Positions 41,925-50,496 of a DNA stretch of 64,000 bases are shown here, piece by piece (position 1 is the stretch's first letter; each line of letters begins with the position of its first letter). The DNA lies in contig NZ_JAAGPD010000003.1 in NCBI RefSeq assembly GCF_017104565.1, positions 248,001 through 312,000 of the forward strand. Direction: 5' to 3'. The DNA comes from Paraburkholderia sp. Tr-20389. Lineage in GTDB: Bacteria > Pseudomonadota > Gammaproteobacteria > Burkholderiales > Burkholderiaceae. The notes beneath the pieces were generated by a model. It was not told where the DNA came from. It did not search any database and was given only the letters and a program-made list of their open reading frames with translations. A program made the position numbers and the translations under genes.

Positions 41925-43462
41925 TGGACATCGATGTGATCGAAGACGTCACGCTGATGAACCCCGCCCTGGCCGACGTGACATTGCATGATGCCGGCGC
42001 GCGACCGAAGCTGTCGCTGCGCGAAGCGCTCGCCGCCGCCTCGCCGCGTATCAACCCGCGCAAGGGGACGTGGCAGAGCGCCGTCATTCATGGCAGCGTG
42101 ACCGCACTGTGGCTGCTGCTGTTCGCGCGCGCGTTCTTTTTGCATGGCGCGCTCGCGTGGTCGACGGGTATCGCTTACGTGCTGTACGACACGCTGCTGC
42201 TCGCATTCGTCACGGTGAAGACGCTGCCGTTGATTCGCCGCTCGTTGCCGGCGCATCGTTCTGCCAGCGCCGCCAACCTGCCGACGATGGGCGTGATCGT
42301 CGCCGCGCACAACGAGGCGGGCGTGCTGCCCGTGACGCTCGCTGCGCTGCTGAGGCAGACGCAAGGTCCGGCGCAGATCGTGATCGCCGACGACGGTTCC
42401 ACCGACGGCACCCGCGATCTGCTGACCCGCCGCTTCGGCCTCGTCGAGCCCGCGCTGGGCGAACTGAGTGCGCCCAGCAGCCGCTATCCGAATCTGTACT
42501 GGTTGCGCGTGCCGCACGGCGGAAAGGCGCTCGCGCTGAACGCCGCGATCGAAGTGATGACGACCGACACCGTGATGACCGTCGACGCCGACACGCTGCT
42601 CGCCGATGATGCGACGCTCGCGATGCGCGTGGCCTTCGCGCAGTCGCCGAAGCTGGTCGCGGCCACGGGCATCCTCGTGCCCGTCTGCGATCGGACGGCG
42701 AGCGGACGCGTGTTCCAGTGGTTTCAGAACTACGAATACATGCGCAATTTCATCGCGCGTTTCGCGTGGATGCGGGCCGATAGCCTGCTGCTGGTGTCGG
42801 GCGCGTTTGCGTCGTTTCAGCGCAAGGCGCTTGTCGCTGTCGGTGGATTCGACGGCCAATGCCTCGTCGAAGATTACGAGTTGATTCACCGGCTGCGGCG
42901 CTATTCCGTCGATCGCGATCTGGGCTGGGAAGTCCGCGTGGTCGGCGACGCGCATGCGCAGACGGAAGCGCCCGCGACGCTCGGCGCATTCCTGCGTCAG
43001 CGCCGCCGCTGGTTTGCGGGCTTTTTGCAGACGCAGTACTGGAATCGCGACATGACGGGCAATGCGCGCTACGGCACGCTCGGCCGGCTGATGCTGCCCG
43101 TGAAGGCCTTCGACACGATGCAGCCCATCTACGGTCTGACCGCGTTCGCGCTGCTGCTCGGCTTCGTGTTCGGCGGACATGGGGTGATCGTCGTGTCGAT
43201 TTTCAGCGTGATTGGCCTGAAGACGGCGATCGACCTCGCGTTCTACGTGTGGAGCATCCATTTGTACCGCCGCTGGACGGGGCTCACGCGCGGCACCAGT
43301 CTGCCGATGGCCGTGGCTGCCGCGATCGCCGAGCCGTTCACCTTCCAGTTGCTGCGCCACACGGGCGCGGCGCTCGGCTGGCTGCAATTTCTACGCGGCG
43401 GGAAGACGTGGGGCAAGCAGCATCGCGCGGGTCTCGTCGGCGCGACGCAGGCCGCGCGTTGA
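41924..43462 (+). CDS. Membrane GT2 glycosyltransferase, processive-type motifs
   Basis: The 512-residue protein has a disordered N-terminus and two helices (about residues 55-105). Its GT2 core carries the four signature elements of processive synthases: IADDGSTDG, VDADT, LVEDYE, and QRRRWFAG. Helices follow at the C-terminus. This is the PgaC/NodC/BcsA pattern, so a membrane polysaccharide or glycolipid product is likely, but no partner genes (PgaA, PgaB, BcsZ) are present. The ATG at 41924 overlaps the cytochrome b561 stop. A terminator follows. Confidence 0.85.
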   Translation: MDIDVIEDVTLMNPALADVTLHDAGARPKLSLREALAAASPRINPRKGTWQSAVIHGSVTALWLLLFARAFFLHGALAWSTGIAYVLYDTLLLAFVTVKTLPLIRRSLPAHRSASAANLPTMGVIVAAHNEAGVLPVTLAALLRQTQGPAQIVIADDGSTDGTRDLLTRRFGLVEPALGELSAPSSRYPNLYWLRVPHGGKALALNAAIEVMTTDTVMTVDADTLLADDATLAMRVAFAQSPKLVAATGILVPVCDRTASGRVFQWFQNYEYMRNFIARFAWMRADSLLLVSGAFASFQRKALVAVGGFDGQCLVEDYELIHRLRRYSVDRDLGWEVRVVGDAHAQTEAPATLGAFLRQRRRWFAGFLQTQYWNRDMTGNARYGTLGRLMLPVKAFDTMQPIYGLTAFALLLGFVFGGHGVIVVSIFSVIGLKTAIDLAFYVWSIHLYRRWTGLTRGTSLPMAVAAAIAEPFTFQLLRHTGAALGWLQFLRGGKTWGKQHRAGLVGATQAAR

Positions 43463-43528
43463 GCGTCGTTGGCGCGCAGATCGGCGACGTATCGCGTCGT
43501 TGAGCGCGTTGCGGTCGCAACGAACACA

Positions 43529-43558
43529 AGGGCGGCGCTTCGGCGCCGCCTTTCTTTT
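43529..43558 (+). terminator. Rho-independent terminator after the GT2 gene
   Basis: GGCGGCGC (43531-43538) pairs with GCGCCGCC (43543-43550) around a stable TTCG tetraloop, followed by TTTCTTTT. Confidence 0.92.
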
Positions 43559-43737
43559 GCCTGATACGGACGGACGAGGGGACGGTCCGGTAACGTCTAC
43601 CGGCACGCGACCTGCGGTCAGCCCTCATGATTCCCGGCGGCGACTTCTAGTAGACTGAAAGGGACATCGGATTACCAACTATCACACCGGCTCGGTCCCC
43701 GCGACCAGCCGACCGTTGTACCCGGGAGGCCTCGTTC

Positions 43738-44862
43738 ATGCATGTAGTCGCTCCGTTGGACAGCAGTACCGTCGATAACACCTCTAAACCCGCCGTGCGC
43801 GATCTGCGCCGCGTCGACATCCATCCCGATCACTGGTACCCGCTCGCGTGGTCGCGCGAAGTGAAGCGCGGCAAGACGCACGCCGTGCGCTTCGCCGGCG
43901 AGCCGATCGTGCTGGCGCGTACCGAGTCGGGCAAGGTGATCGCGCTGGAGGATCGCTGCGCGCATCGACAGGTGCCGCTCAGCGGGGGCGTGGTGGACGG
44001 CGAGGCGATCCGCTGCGGCTACCATGGCTGGACGTACGACTGTTCGGGCAAATGCATCGACGTGCCGTATCTGGGACGCGAGCGCCTGCCGAATGGCGTG
44101 CGCGCGTATCCGTGCCGCGAATCGGAAGGGCTGATTTTCGTGTTTCCCGGTAACGCCGAACTCGCCGAAACGACGCCGCTGCCGCCGCTCGGCTCCGTTG
44201 CGAACAAGGCGTACAAGACGCGCCGCTTCGGCCGCGAGGTCGCTTGCCATTACTCGTTCATGCACGAAAACCTGATGGACATGAACCATCAGTTCCTGCA
44301 TCGCAAGCAGATGGGCAAGATGCGCGCGCGTTCGCTAGGCCGGCGGCGCGGCGACGACTGGGTGGAAGTCGACTACACATTTGCGCGCGAAGCGGGTCAG
44401 CAGCCGATCGGCGAAGCGCTCGTGTTCGGACAGAGCCGCAACAGCACGAGGGAAGATCACAAGGACGTGATGACGATCCGCACGCAATATCCGTTTCAGA
44501 CGCTGCAGATCCACACGTCGGACGGGACGCGCGTGATGGACCTGTGGATCTGCTATGTGCCGCTCGACCGCGAGCAGCGCACCAATCGCACGTTCGGCCT
44601 GCTGTCCATCAAGCGGCCGAAGATCGGCGCTTTGCTGGATATCGCCTGGCCGCTGCTGGTGTGGTTCACCGAACGCATCTTCGCGGAAGATCGCTGGATC
44701 GTCGAACGCGAACAGGAAGCGCACGATGCGCAAGGCGCCGACTGGAATCACGAAGTCTTCCCCGTGATCAACGAACTGCGCGATCTGCTGCGCGAGTGCG
44801 GTGCGCCAGCCGCGCGGCGGGTGATTCCGATCGAACCGTCGGCGGAGTCGGTGGCCATCTGA
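43738..44862 (+). CDS. Rieske non-heme iron oxygenase, alpha-subunit type
   Basis: The 374-residue protein has a Rieske 2Fe-2S domain with C74-x-H76 and C93-x2-H96 (DRCAHRQ, CGYHGWTYD). The mononuclear iron site is in NLMDMNHQFLHRK (D181, H184, H188). The overall form resembles single-component vanillate/phenoxybenzoate-type oxygenases or cholesterol-desaturase-like enzymes. No reductase or ferredoxin gene is adjacent, so it must use a partner from elsewhere. The substrate is unknown. The start at 43738 has GGGAGG nine bases upstream. Confidence 0.88.
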   Translation: MHVVAPLDSSTVDNTSKPAVRDLRRVDIHPDHWYPLAWSREVKRGKTHAVRFAGEPIVLARTESGKVIALEDRCAHRQVPLSGGVVDGEAIRCGYHGWTYDCSGKCIDVPYLGRERLPNGVRAYPCRESEGLIFVFPGNAELAETTPLPPLGSVANKAYKTRRFGREVACHYSFMHENLMDMNHQFLHRKQMGKMRARSLGRRRGDDWVEVDYTFAREAGQQPIGEALVFGQSRNSTREDHKDVMTIRTQYPFQTLQIHTSDGTRVMDLWICYVPLDREQRTNRTFGLLSIKRPKIGALLDIAWPLLVWFTERIFAEDRWIVEREQEAHDAQGADWNHEVFPVINELRDLLRECGAPAARRVIPIEPSAESVAI

Positions 44863-45041
44863 CTCGATGCTGCGTTGCCGCTGCGTCTTGCGGCCATTGA
44901 TCGGACCTTTAGGCGTTCCAACGTTCGGCGCCGCGCGTATGTCGCGCGCTTCGAACGTTCGACACTTCGACTATGCACTATGCTTGAATTGTCCGACCGG
45001 CTTCGGGCGGACGCTGTGCATCGTTCGAAGGAGGTTGTCTC

Positions 45042-45506
45042 ATGTCCGAGGATGGCGACGCAGTTCCGCCGATCGCGGATCTGCAAATCGTGTCGACGCG
45101 CGTGTTCGATTTTCCGCGCGATCTCATATTCAGCGCCTGGACCGACCCGGCGCACCTCGCGCACTGGTGGGGCCCCAAGGGCTTCACCAATTCCTTTCAC
45201 GAATTCGATCTGCGTCCAGGCGGCAACTGGCGCTTCGTGATGCACGGGCCGGATGGCGTCGATTACAAGAACCACAGCGTATTCGTCGAGATCGTCGCGC
45301 CCGAGCGGATCGTGTTCGATCATGTGTCGGGGCCGTACTTTCGCGTGACGGCGACGTTCGATGCACTGAGCGATGCGCAGACGCGCATCACATTTAGCAT
45401 GGTGTTCGAGACGCCCGCCGTGTGTGCGCAGGTGAAGACGTTCGCCGTCAAGGCGAACGAAGAGAACTTCGACCGCTTGCAGAAGGAACTGAAGCGGATG
45501 GCTTGA
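45042..45506 (+). CDS. AHSA1/SRPBCC domain protein
   Basis: The 154-residue protein has the activator-of-Hsp90-like START fold: RVFDFPRDLIFSAWTDPAHLAHWWGPKGF near the start, the GNWRFVMHGPDG strand pair, and a C-terminal helix NFDRLQKELKRMA. Bacterial members bind small ligands or act in stress tolerance; the ligand is unknown. AAGGAGG precedes the ATG at seven bases. It is a single gene converging on the porin. Confidence 0.9.
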   Translation: MSEDGDAVPPIADLQIVSTRVFDFPRDLIFSAWTDPAHLAHWWGPKGFTNSFHEFDLRPGGNWRFVMHGPDGVDYKNHSVFVEIVAPERIVFDHVSGPYFRVTATFDALSDAQTRITFSMVFETPAVCAQVKTFAVKANEENFDRLQKELKRMA

Positions 45507-45557
45507 TGCCTCGTACCGCTTGGCTCTCATGCCGGAATTTCACGCGGTATCAATAGG

Positions 45558-45593
45558 CGACGCCCTCACGTTCCGAAGAACGAAAGGGCGTCG
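45558..45593. terminator. Nested hairpin between convergent genes
   Basis: CGACGCCCT (45558-45566) pairs with AGGGCGTCG (45585-45593), with an inner CGTTC/GAACG hairpin. There is no T-run on either side. It probably helps end transcription of the porin and AHSA1 genes. Confidence 0.5.
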
Positions 45594-45671
45594 TGGTCCC
45601 CTCGCAGGCCCGAGCTACGGCGGATCGATCGTATGCATCGAGCCGCCGCGCCTCGTGTTCGATTAGCGCTA

Positions 45672-46790
45672 TTAGAAGCGGTGACGCAGACCGACCGATG
45701 CCACCGTCTGACGGCGCGACGACGACACGCCCGTCGCGCTGCCGTTGTCGATGACGGCCGGGATCATGTCGCCAGCCGGCGAACTGGTCAGCACGTACGC
45801 GCCTTGTGCGTAGATGTCGGTGCGCTTCGACAGCGCGTAGTCGCCTTGCAGGCCAACCTGGTTTGCGTGGAAATGGAAGTCCGCAGCCGCGCCGTTCGTG
45901 TACGTGTACGCGACGCCCAGGCCCAGAGCCGGCGTCAGGTTGTACTTGGCATTGACTTCGTAGTTGTTCGTATGCAGCGATGCCGTCGAACCCGTGAAGT
46001 TGTCGAAGCGAGCTTGCGTCCAGGCGAGGCCCATAACGGCCGGACCGAATGCGTAGCTTGCGCCGGCACCGAACGAACGCTGGCGGAAGGACACGTCGGA
46101 CGGCACATCGACGAGGCCGGACACGTCGACCAGGTCCGAAGCGCCCTTGCTGTTCACATTCGGGCTGTTGCGTTGCTGGTAGCCGGCGCCGACGCGCAGG
46201 CCTGCGTTCTGATAGCCAGCGCCGAAGCTGTATTCGCGGTTTGCGGCGAAGTTCGAGCTATTGGAGAAGCCATACGTGCCGCCGAACGAGAAGCCGGCGT
46301 AGTTCGCGCTCGTGAACTTGATCGAGTTGTTGGTCGGGACGGCACTGTTGTCGTCCAGCATGTCCAGATTGCCCAGGTGCGCGAAGTTGCTGCCGCCCCA
46401 GCTGCCCACGGCCGTCACGGGTGCGAGGAAGTCATGCACTGCGTCGTACTGACGGCCGAGCGTGACCGTACCGGCGTCGCTCGACAGACCGACGAATGCC
46501 TGGCGCGAGAACATCTTGCCGGCGCTCGCTGGCGAACCGTTATTCAGGTCGAAGCCTTGCTCCAACGTGAAGATCGTACGCAGGCCGCCGCCGAGGTCTT
46601 CGACGCCGCGCAGGCCAAAGCGGTTTTCGTCGATGGTGCCGCTGCCGACTGCCCACTGCGAGTGGCCGCCGACGTTGCTGGTGTACGTGATGCCCGCGTC
46701 CAGCGTGCCGTACAGCGTGACGCTGCTTTGTGCGTGGGCGACCGAAGCGAACGAGGCAGCCACTGCCGTTGCGATCAGAATCTTCTTCAT
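45672..46790 (-). CDS. General porin, Burkholderia type (Gram-negative porin family)
   Basis: The 372-residue precursor has a signal peptide (MKKILIATAVAASFASVAHA-QS). Its 16-strand beta-barrel typically starts SSVTLYGTLDAGITY, contains GSRLGLRG-like FGLRGVEDLGGGL and RQAFVGLSSDAGTVTLGRQYD, and ends in the outer-membrane sorting phenylalanine (VGLRHRF). It forms a trimeric diffusion channel in the outer membrane. The ATG at 46790 has AAGGAAG upstream. It is likely to be highly regulated: about 800 bases of AT-rich non-coding DNA lie upstream. Confidence 0.95.
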   Translation of the reverse strand: MKKILIATAVAASFASVAHAQSSVTLYGTLDAGITYTSNVGGHSQWAVGSGTIDENRFGLRGVEDLGGGLRTIFTLEQGFDLNNGSPASAGKMFSRQAFVGLSSDAGTVTLGRQYDAVHDFLAPVTAVGSWGGSNFAHLGNLDMLDDNSAVPTNNSIKFTSANYAGFSFGGTYGFSNSSNFAANREYSFGAGYQNAGLRVGAGYQQRNSPNVNSKGASDLVDVSGLVDVPSDVSFRQRSFGAGASYAFGPAVMGLAWTQARFDNFTGSTASLHTNNYEVNAKYNLTPALGLGVAYTYTNGAAADFHFHANQVGLQGDYALSKRTDIYAQGAYVLTSSPAGDMIPAVIDNGSATGVSSSRRQTVASVGLRHRF

Positions 46791-47625
46791 GTGTGCTTCC
46801 TTCAGTTCAAGGGGCAATGCGAGGCTTGAATACAAACGGACAGCGATGCATGCCACGTCCTGTACGAAGCAAGACAACTCAACTTGCCCTGTTTGGGGAA
46901 GCGCAAGTATAGAAAGGTACCCTAACTATCGATTGATATTCGAATCGGAAATGGTCTGTTTCCGAAAAGGAAATAAAAGCGGGTTTTTAAGCTAAAGGGC
47001 TGATTTGATTTGTATTTTAATTTATAGATAAGTACGTCATTTTATTGATATAAATATCGACGTTGTGATATGGCAACGAAAAACTAAAAGGATTTATTTG
47101 AGATAAACCCTGGCCGAAAGACGTGAAACGTTCGTCGCGACAGGTAGCGGAAAAGCGCCAAGGAAACGAGACAGTTGGGTGATTCAGGCCTGGTAAGCAA
47201 TGCAGGTAAAGTGTGTCATAAATCAAATTTCGAGGTGAACTTTTTCATATCAATTTTATCGGCGCCGGTCGACAAATAATTTCAAATCTGGCGGATTTAT
47301 ATTTTCGAGTATAAAAAATGTTGACATCGAAAGCGTGTAATTTTCCTGAATTTGATAGAGATGAAATCTGGCAATATTTTTTGACGAAAAACAAAAGACG
47401 GCAATCGCATGATCGAACACATCAATCGACGAGCAAGCCTCGTGCCGTTTCCATCAGCGGAATGCCCGCTCGCGCAGCAGACCTTTCCCGCCGGCGTCGG
47501 CACTTTGCTAGACTGCCTTCGCCAGCCGACCAACGATCGCTGGCACCGCCCGCCGCGCCACCCGGCTCACGAAGTACGGCATCTCTCGAACGCAGCGGCC
47601 CCGACAACCGGAACACGGAGTCCTC
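46791..47625. other. Long AT-rich intergenic region upstream of the porin gene
   Basis: About 835 bases without a credible gene. From roughly 46960 to 47420 the sequence is far richer in A and T than the rest of the window. It contains the porin promoter candidate near its left end. A 69-codon minus-strand frame at 47017-47226 has no ribosome-binding site or domain. Transfer remnant or bent regulatory DNA are both possible. Confidence 0.6.
46906..46911 (-). promoter_or_regulatory. Porin -10 element
   Basis: On the minus strand TATACT (plus AGTATA) lies about 115 bases before the porin start, giving a long leader. The -35 is poor at 17 bases. The long leader would allow RNA-level control. Confidence 0.45.
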
Positions 47626-47982
47626 ATGTCTTACATGCTGCTCATCGTCGAACCCACCGAACAACGTCAGGAACGCGGCGAAGTCGCAGGCCGCGCCGTC
47701 TACGACCGCATGCTGAAATACCGCGCTGACCTGCAATCGCGCGGACAGCTGATCGCCGCGGAGTCGCTGTCGAGCGTGAAGAAGGGCGTACGCCTCGAAA
47801 AGCGCGACGGACAGACGCGTCTGATCGACGGTCCTTTTGCCGAAGCGAAGGAAATGATCGGCGGCTTCTTCCTGCTGAATGTCGATACCTACGAGCAGGC
47901 GTTCGCCCTCGCCGAAGAATGCCCGGCCGCCGAGTGGTGCACGATAGAAATCCGCAAGGTCGCGCCCTGCTACGAGTACTGA
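47626..47982 (+). CDS. DGPF-motif (YCII-related) protein, ECF42 module
   Basis: The 118-residue protein is of the YCII-related ferredoxin-like fold. It carries the exact DGPFAE motif (LIDGPFAEAKEMIGGFFLL, near residues 67-85) that defines the DGPF proteins linked to ECF42 sigma factors. It starts MSYMLLIVEPTEQRQERG at 47626. The biochemical role is unknown; it is the first gene of a group ending in the sigma factor at 48990. It is not secreted. Confidence 0.88.
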   Translation: MSYMLLIVEPTEQRQERGEVAGRAVYDRMLKYRADLQSRGQLIAAESLSSVKKGVRLEKRDGQTRLIDGPFAEAKEMIGGFFLLNVDTYEQAFALAEECPAAEWCTIEIRKVAPCYEY

Positions 47983-48020
47983 ATTTCAACTCGACAGGGG
48001 TTTTCCCTGGCATCGCCGGA

Positions 48021-48047
48021 TGTCGATCTGACTGCGCGCCGCTCGTC
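48021..48047 (+). promoter_or_regulatory. Candidate ECF42-type promoter
   Basis: TGTCGA (48021-48026) is followed after 17 bases by CGTC (48044-48047), about 53 bases before the second DGPF gene. From memory of the Streptomyces ECF42 work, those promoters have a TGTCGA -35 and a CGA/TC-type -10. The match is good but rests on one site. Confidence 0.5.
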
Positions 48048-48057
48048 GTGGAAATAA

Positions 48058-48080
48058 GAAGCCGCCACGGGGCTTCCTTT
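48058..48080 (+). terminator. Small hairpin after first DGPF gene
   Basis: GAAGCC (48058-48063) pairs with GGCTTC (48071-48076) followed by CTTT. It is weak. It may end the first DGPF transcript or lie in the leader of the second. Confidence 0.35.
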
Positions 48081-48100
48081 ATCCACGAGGAGAGACGGCG

Positions 48101-48514
48101 ATGCGATTCATGATCCTGGTGAAGGCCACGGCAGACAGCGAAGCCGGCAAGATGCCGGAGGAATCGCTGATTGCGTCGATGGCCACGTACCACGAAGCCT
48201 TGCAAAAGGCGGGTGTGCTGCTCGATGCATCCGGCTTGCAACCTAGCGCGAAGGGCTGGCGCGTGCGCTACGCGAATGGCGGGCGGACCGTGACGGAAGG
48301 CCCGTTCGCCGAGACCAAAGAGCTGATTGCAGGCTACACCGTGATTCAGGTGCGTTCGCGCGAAGAAGCGATGGAGTGGGCGCGGCGTTTTCCCGCGCCA
48401 TTCGGCGAAAACGCGGACGGCGAGATCGAAGTGCGTCAGATGATGGACCTCGACGACTTCGAGCCGAGCCAGTCGATGGAGCGCTTTCGCAAGATCGAAG
48501 GCGCGAACCACTGA
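48101..48514 (+). CDS. DGPF-like (YCII-related) protein, second copy
   Basis: The 137-residue protein is a second member of the YCII/DGPF family, with TEGPFAETKELIAGYTVIQV, where the first residue of the motif is E instead of D. The opening MRFMILVKATADSEAGKMPEE is typical. GAGGAGAGA precedes the ATG. It sits between the candidate ECF42 promoter and the VOC gene and is probably co-transcribed with the VOC and sigma genes (gaps 47 and 8 bases). The function is unknown. Confidence 0.9.
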   Translation: MRFMILVKATADSEAGKMPEESLIASMATYHEALQKAGVLLDASGLQPSAKGWRVRYANGGRTVTEGPFAETKELIAGYTVIQVRSREEAMEWARRFPAPFGENADGEIEVRQMMDLDDFEPSQSMERFRKIEGANH

Positions 48515-48561
48515 TCTCTCCTGCACCCGCAGCGCATCCAGAACCCAACGGAAGAACCATC

Positions 48562-48981
48562 ATGCACAAGCAGATCTATGTGAACCTGGCCGTCGGCAGC
48601 GTGGAGAAATCCATGGCCTTCTTCTCGCAACTCGGCTTCACGTTCGAACCGAAGTTCACCAACGAGCAGGCGGCCTGTATGGTGATCGGCGAAAACATCT
48701 ACGCGATGCTGCTCGCGAAGGACTTTTTCCAGACCTTCACGAAGAAGACGCTGTGCAATCCGAAGGAGAGCACGGAAGCGCTGATCTGCCTGTCGTGCGA
48801 CAGCCGCGCGCAAGTCGACGAACTCGCCGGCAAGGCGCTCGCCGCGGGCGGCGCGTTGGCGCGCCCGGCACAGGATCACGGCTTCATGTACGAGCGCAGC
48901 ATCGAGGATATCGACGGGCACATCTGGGAACTGGTGTACATGGATCCGAACGCCGCAATGCCGGCGGCGGACGCCACCTGA
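48562..48981 (+). CDS. VOC-superfamily (glyoxalase-like) protein
   Basis: The 139-residue protein has two beta-alpha-beta-beta-beta units of the VOC fold: YVNLAVGSVEKSMAFFSQLGFTF and then the terminal IEDIDGHIWELVYMDPNA. Several metal-binding positions look incomplete, so the enzyme activity is uncertain. Such proteins recur next to ECF42 and DGPF genes. I start at the ATG at 48562, where a GGAAGAA site is close. It ends eight bases before the sigma factor start. Confidence 0.88.
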   Translation: MHKQIYVNLAVGSVEKSMAFFSQLGFTFEPKFTNEQAACMVIGENIYAMLLAKDFFQTFTKKTLCNPKESTEALICLSCDSRAQVDELAGKALAAGGALARPAQDHGFMYERSIEDIDGHIWELVYMDPNAAMPAADAT

Positions 48982-48989
48982 GGCCGGCC

Positions 48990-50282
48990 GTGACGACGGC
49001 TGCGACACATCGTGCCATCGAGGCAGTCTGGCGGATCGAATCCGCGAAGGTCATCGCTCACGTCGCGCGGATCGTGCGCGACGTCGGCGTGGCCGAGGAA
49101 CTCGCACAGGACGCGCTGGTGGCCGCGCTCGAAACCTGGCCGGACGCAGGCGTACCCGACAACCCCGGAGCGTGGCTGATGGCGACGGCGAAGAACCGCG
49201 CGCTCGACCGCTGGCGTCAGGATGCGCTGCACGCGCGCAAGCACGAGGAACTCGGCGCGGACATGGACGCGCGCGAGGCGCATATCGTGCCCGATTTCGT
49301 CGATGCGCTCGACGCCGCGCGTGCCGACGATATCGGCGACGATCTGCTGCGGCTCGTGTTCACCGCGTGTCACCCCGTGCTGTCGAAAGACGCGCGCGTA
49401 TCGCTCACGTTGCGCCTGCTGGGCGGCCTGACGACGGACGAAATCGCGCGCGCGTTTCTCGTGCCCGAGCCGACCATCGCGCAGCGCATCGTGCGGGCGA
49501 AGAAGACGCTCTCGGCGGCGAAAGTGCCGTTCGAAGTGCCGCAAGCGAACGATCGCGCCTTGCGGCTCGCGTCCGTGCTCGAAGTGATCTATCTGATCTT
49601 CAACGAAGGCTATTCAGCGACGGCAGGCGACGACTGGATGCGTCCCGCGCTCTGCGAAGAAGCGCTGCGCCTCGGCCGCGTGTTGACAGGCCTGATGCCC
49701 GACGAAAGCGAGGTGCACGGACTTGCCGCGCTGATGGAGATTCAGGCGTCGCGCACGCATGCGCGCGTCGATGCACAGGGGCGGCCCGTGCTGCTGCTCG
49801 AGCAGGACCGCAGCCGTTGGGATCCGCTGCTGATCCGCCGTGGACTGACCGCGCTGGAGCGCTCCGAAGCGCTCGGCGGCATGAGCGGCCCGTACACGCT
49901 GCAGGCCGCGCTCGCCGCGTGCCATGCGCGCGCCCGCACAGCGGCCGACACGGATTGGGCGCAGATCGTCGCGCTCTACGATGCGCTCGCGGAAGTGGCA
50001 CCGTCGCCCGTGGTCGATCTGAACCGCGCGGTCGCTGTCGGCATGGCGTACGGTCCGACGGCCGCGCTCGAACTCGTCGAGGCACTCGCCGGCGAGCCTT
50101 CGCTGAAGCACTATCACTGGCTGCCGAGCGTGCGCGGCGATCTGCTCGCCAAGCTCGGACGCAACGACGAAGCGCGCGCCGAGTTCGAGCGCGCGGCGGG
50201 GATGACACGCAACGCGCGCGAACGCGACATGCTGCTCGAACGCGCGCGCGAGATGAGCGGCACGCACGGACGTATGCAGTAA
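48990..50282 (+). CDS. ECF42-type RNA polymerase sigma factor with C-terminal TPR-like extension
   Basis: The 430-residue protein has sigma region 2 (VAEELAQDALVAALETWPDAG, NPGAWLMATAKNRALDRWR) and region 4 (LRLLGGLTTDEIARAFLVPEPTIAQRIVRAKK). A helical extension of about 240 residues follows, with TPR-like ends (LAEVAPSPVVDLNRAVAV, LPSVRGDLLAKLGRNDEARAEFERA). This layout with adjacent DGPF genes is ECF42. There is no anti-sigma gene; the extension probably controls it. The GTG at 48990 has GAGG six bases upstream. Confidence 0.92.
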   Translation: MTTAATHRAIEAVWRIESAKVIAHVARIVRDVGVAEELAQDALVAALETWPDAGVPDNPGAWLMATAKNRALDRWRQDALHARKHEELGADMDAREAHIVPDFVDALDAARADDIGDDLLRLVFTACHPVLSKDARVSLTLRLLGGLTTDEIARAFLVPEPTIAQRIVRAKKTLSAAKVPFEVPQANDRALRLASVLEVIYLIFNEGYSATAGDDWMRPALCEEALRLGRVLTGLMPDESEVHGLAALMEIQASRTHARVDAQGRPVLLLEQDRSRWDPLLIRRGLTALERSEALGGMSGPYTLQAALAACHARARTAADTDWAQIVALYDALAEVAPSPVVDLNRAVAVGMAYGPTAALELVEALAGEPSLKHYHWLPSVRGDLLAKLGRNDEARAEFERAAGMTRNARERDMLLERAREMSGTHGRMQ

Positions 50283-50289
50283 CGGCTCG

Positions 50290-50466
50290 TCAGCTTGTCA
50301 CGTGGGCGAGCAGCGAGCGCACGAACGGAATCGCGTGCTCGCCCGTGACCATGCCGAGCAGGCCGATCAGCGCGACGATGGGCGGCGCGGGCGATTTGAC
50401 GTCGGCGATGTTGTAGAGCAGACCGACGACGACACCCGCCGCCAGCGACACGATATAGGGTTTCAT
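50290..50466 (-). CDS. XapX domain-containing small membrane protein
   Basis: The 58-residue protein (MKPYIVSLAAGVVVGLLYN...) has two hydrophobic helices separated by SPAPPIVALIGLLG, the XapX family pattern. It ends with GEHAIPFVRSLLAHVTS. GGAGACTGAT precedes the ATG at 50466. It follows the quinone oxidoreductase stop by 30 bases in the same direction and may share its transcript. The function is unknown; relatives lie near xanthosine or isochorismatase-like genes. Confidence 0.85.
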   Translation of the reverse strand: MKPYIVSLAAGVVVGLLYNIADVKSPAPPIVALIGLLGMVTGEHAIPFVRSLLAHVTS

Positions 50467-50496
50467 ATCAGTCTCCGGATCGTGGTGAGCGGTTGG

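Noticed and set aside
47017-47226. A 69-codon minus-strand frame in the AT-rich region
   Set aside because: No ribosome-binding site and no recognisable domain; it is more likely chance in AT-rich DNA.
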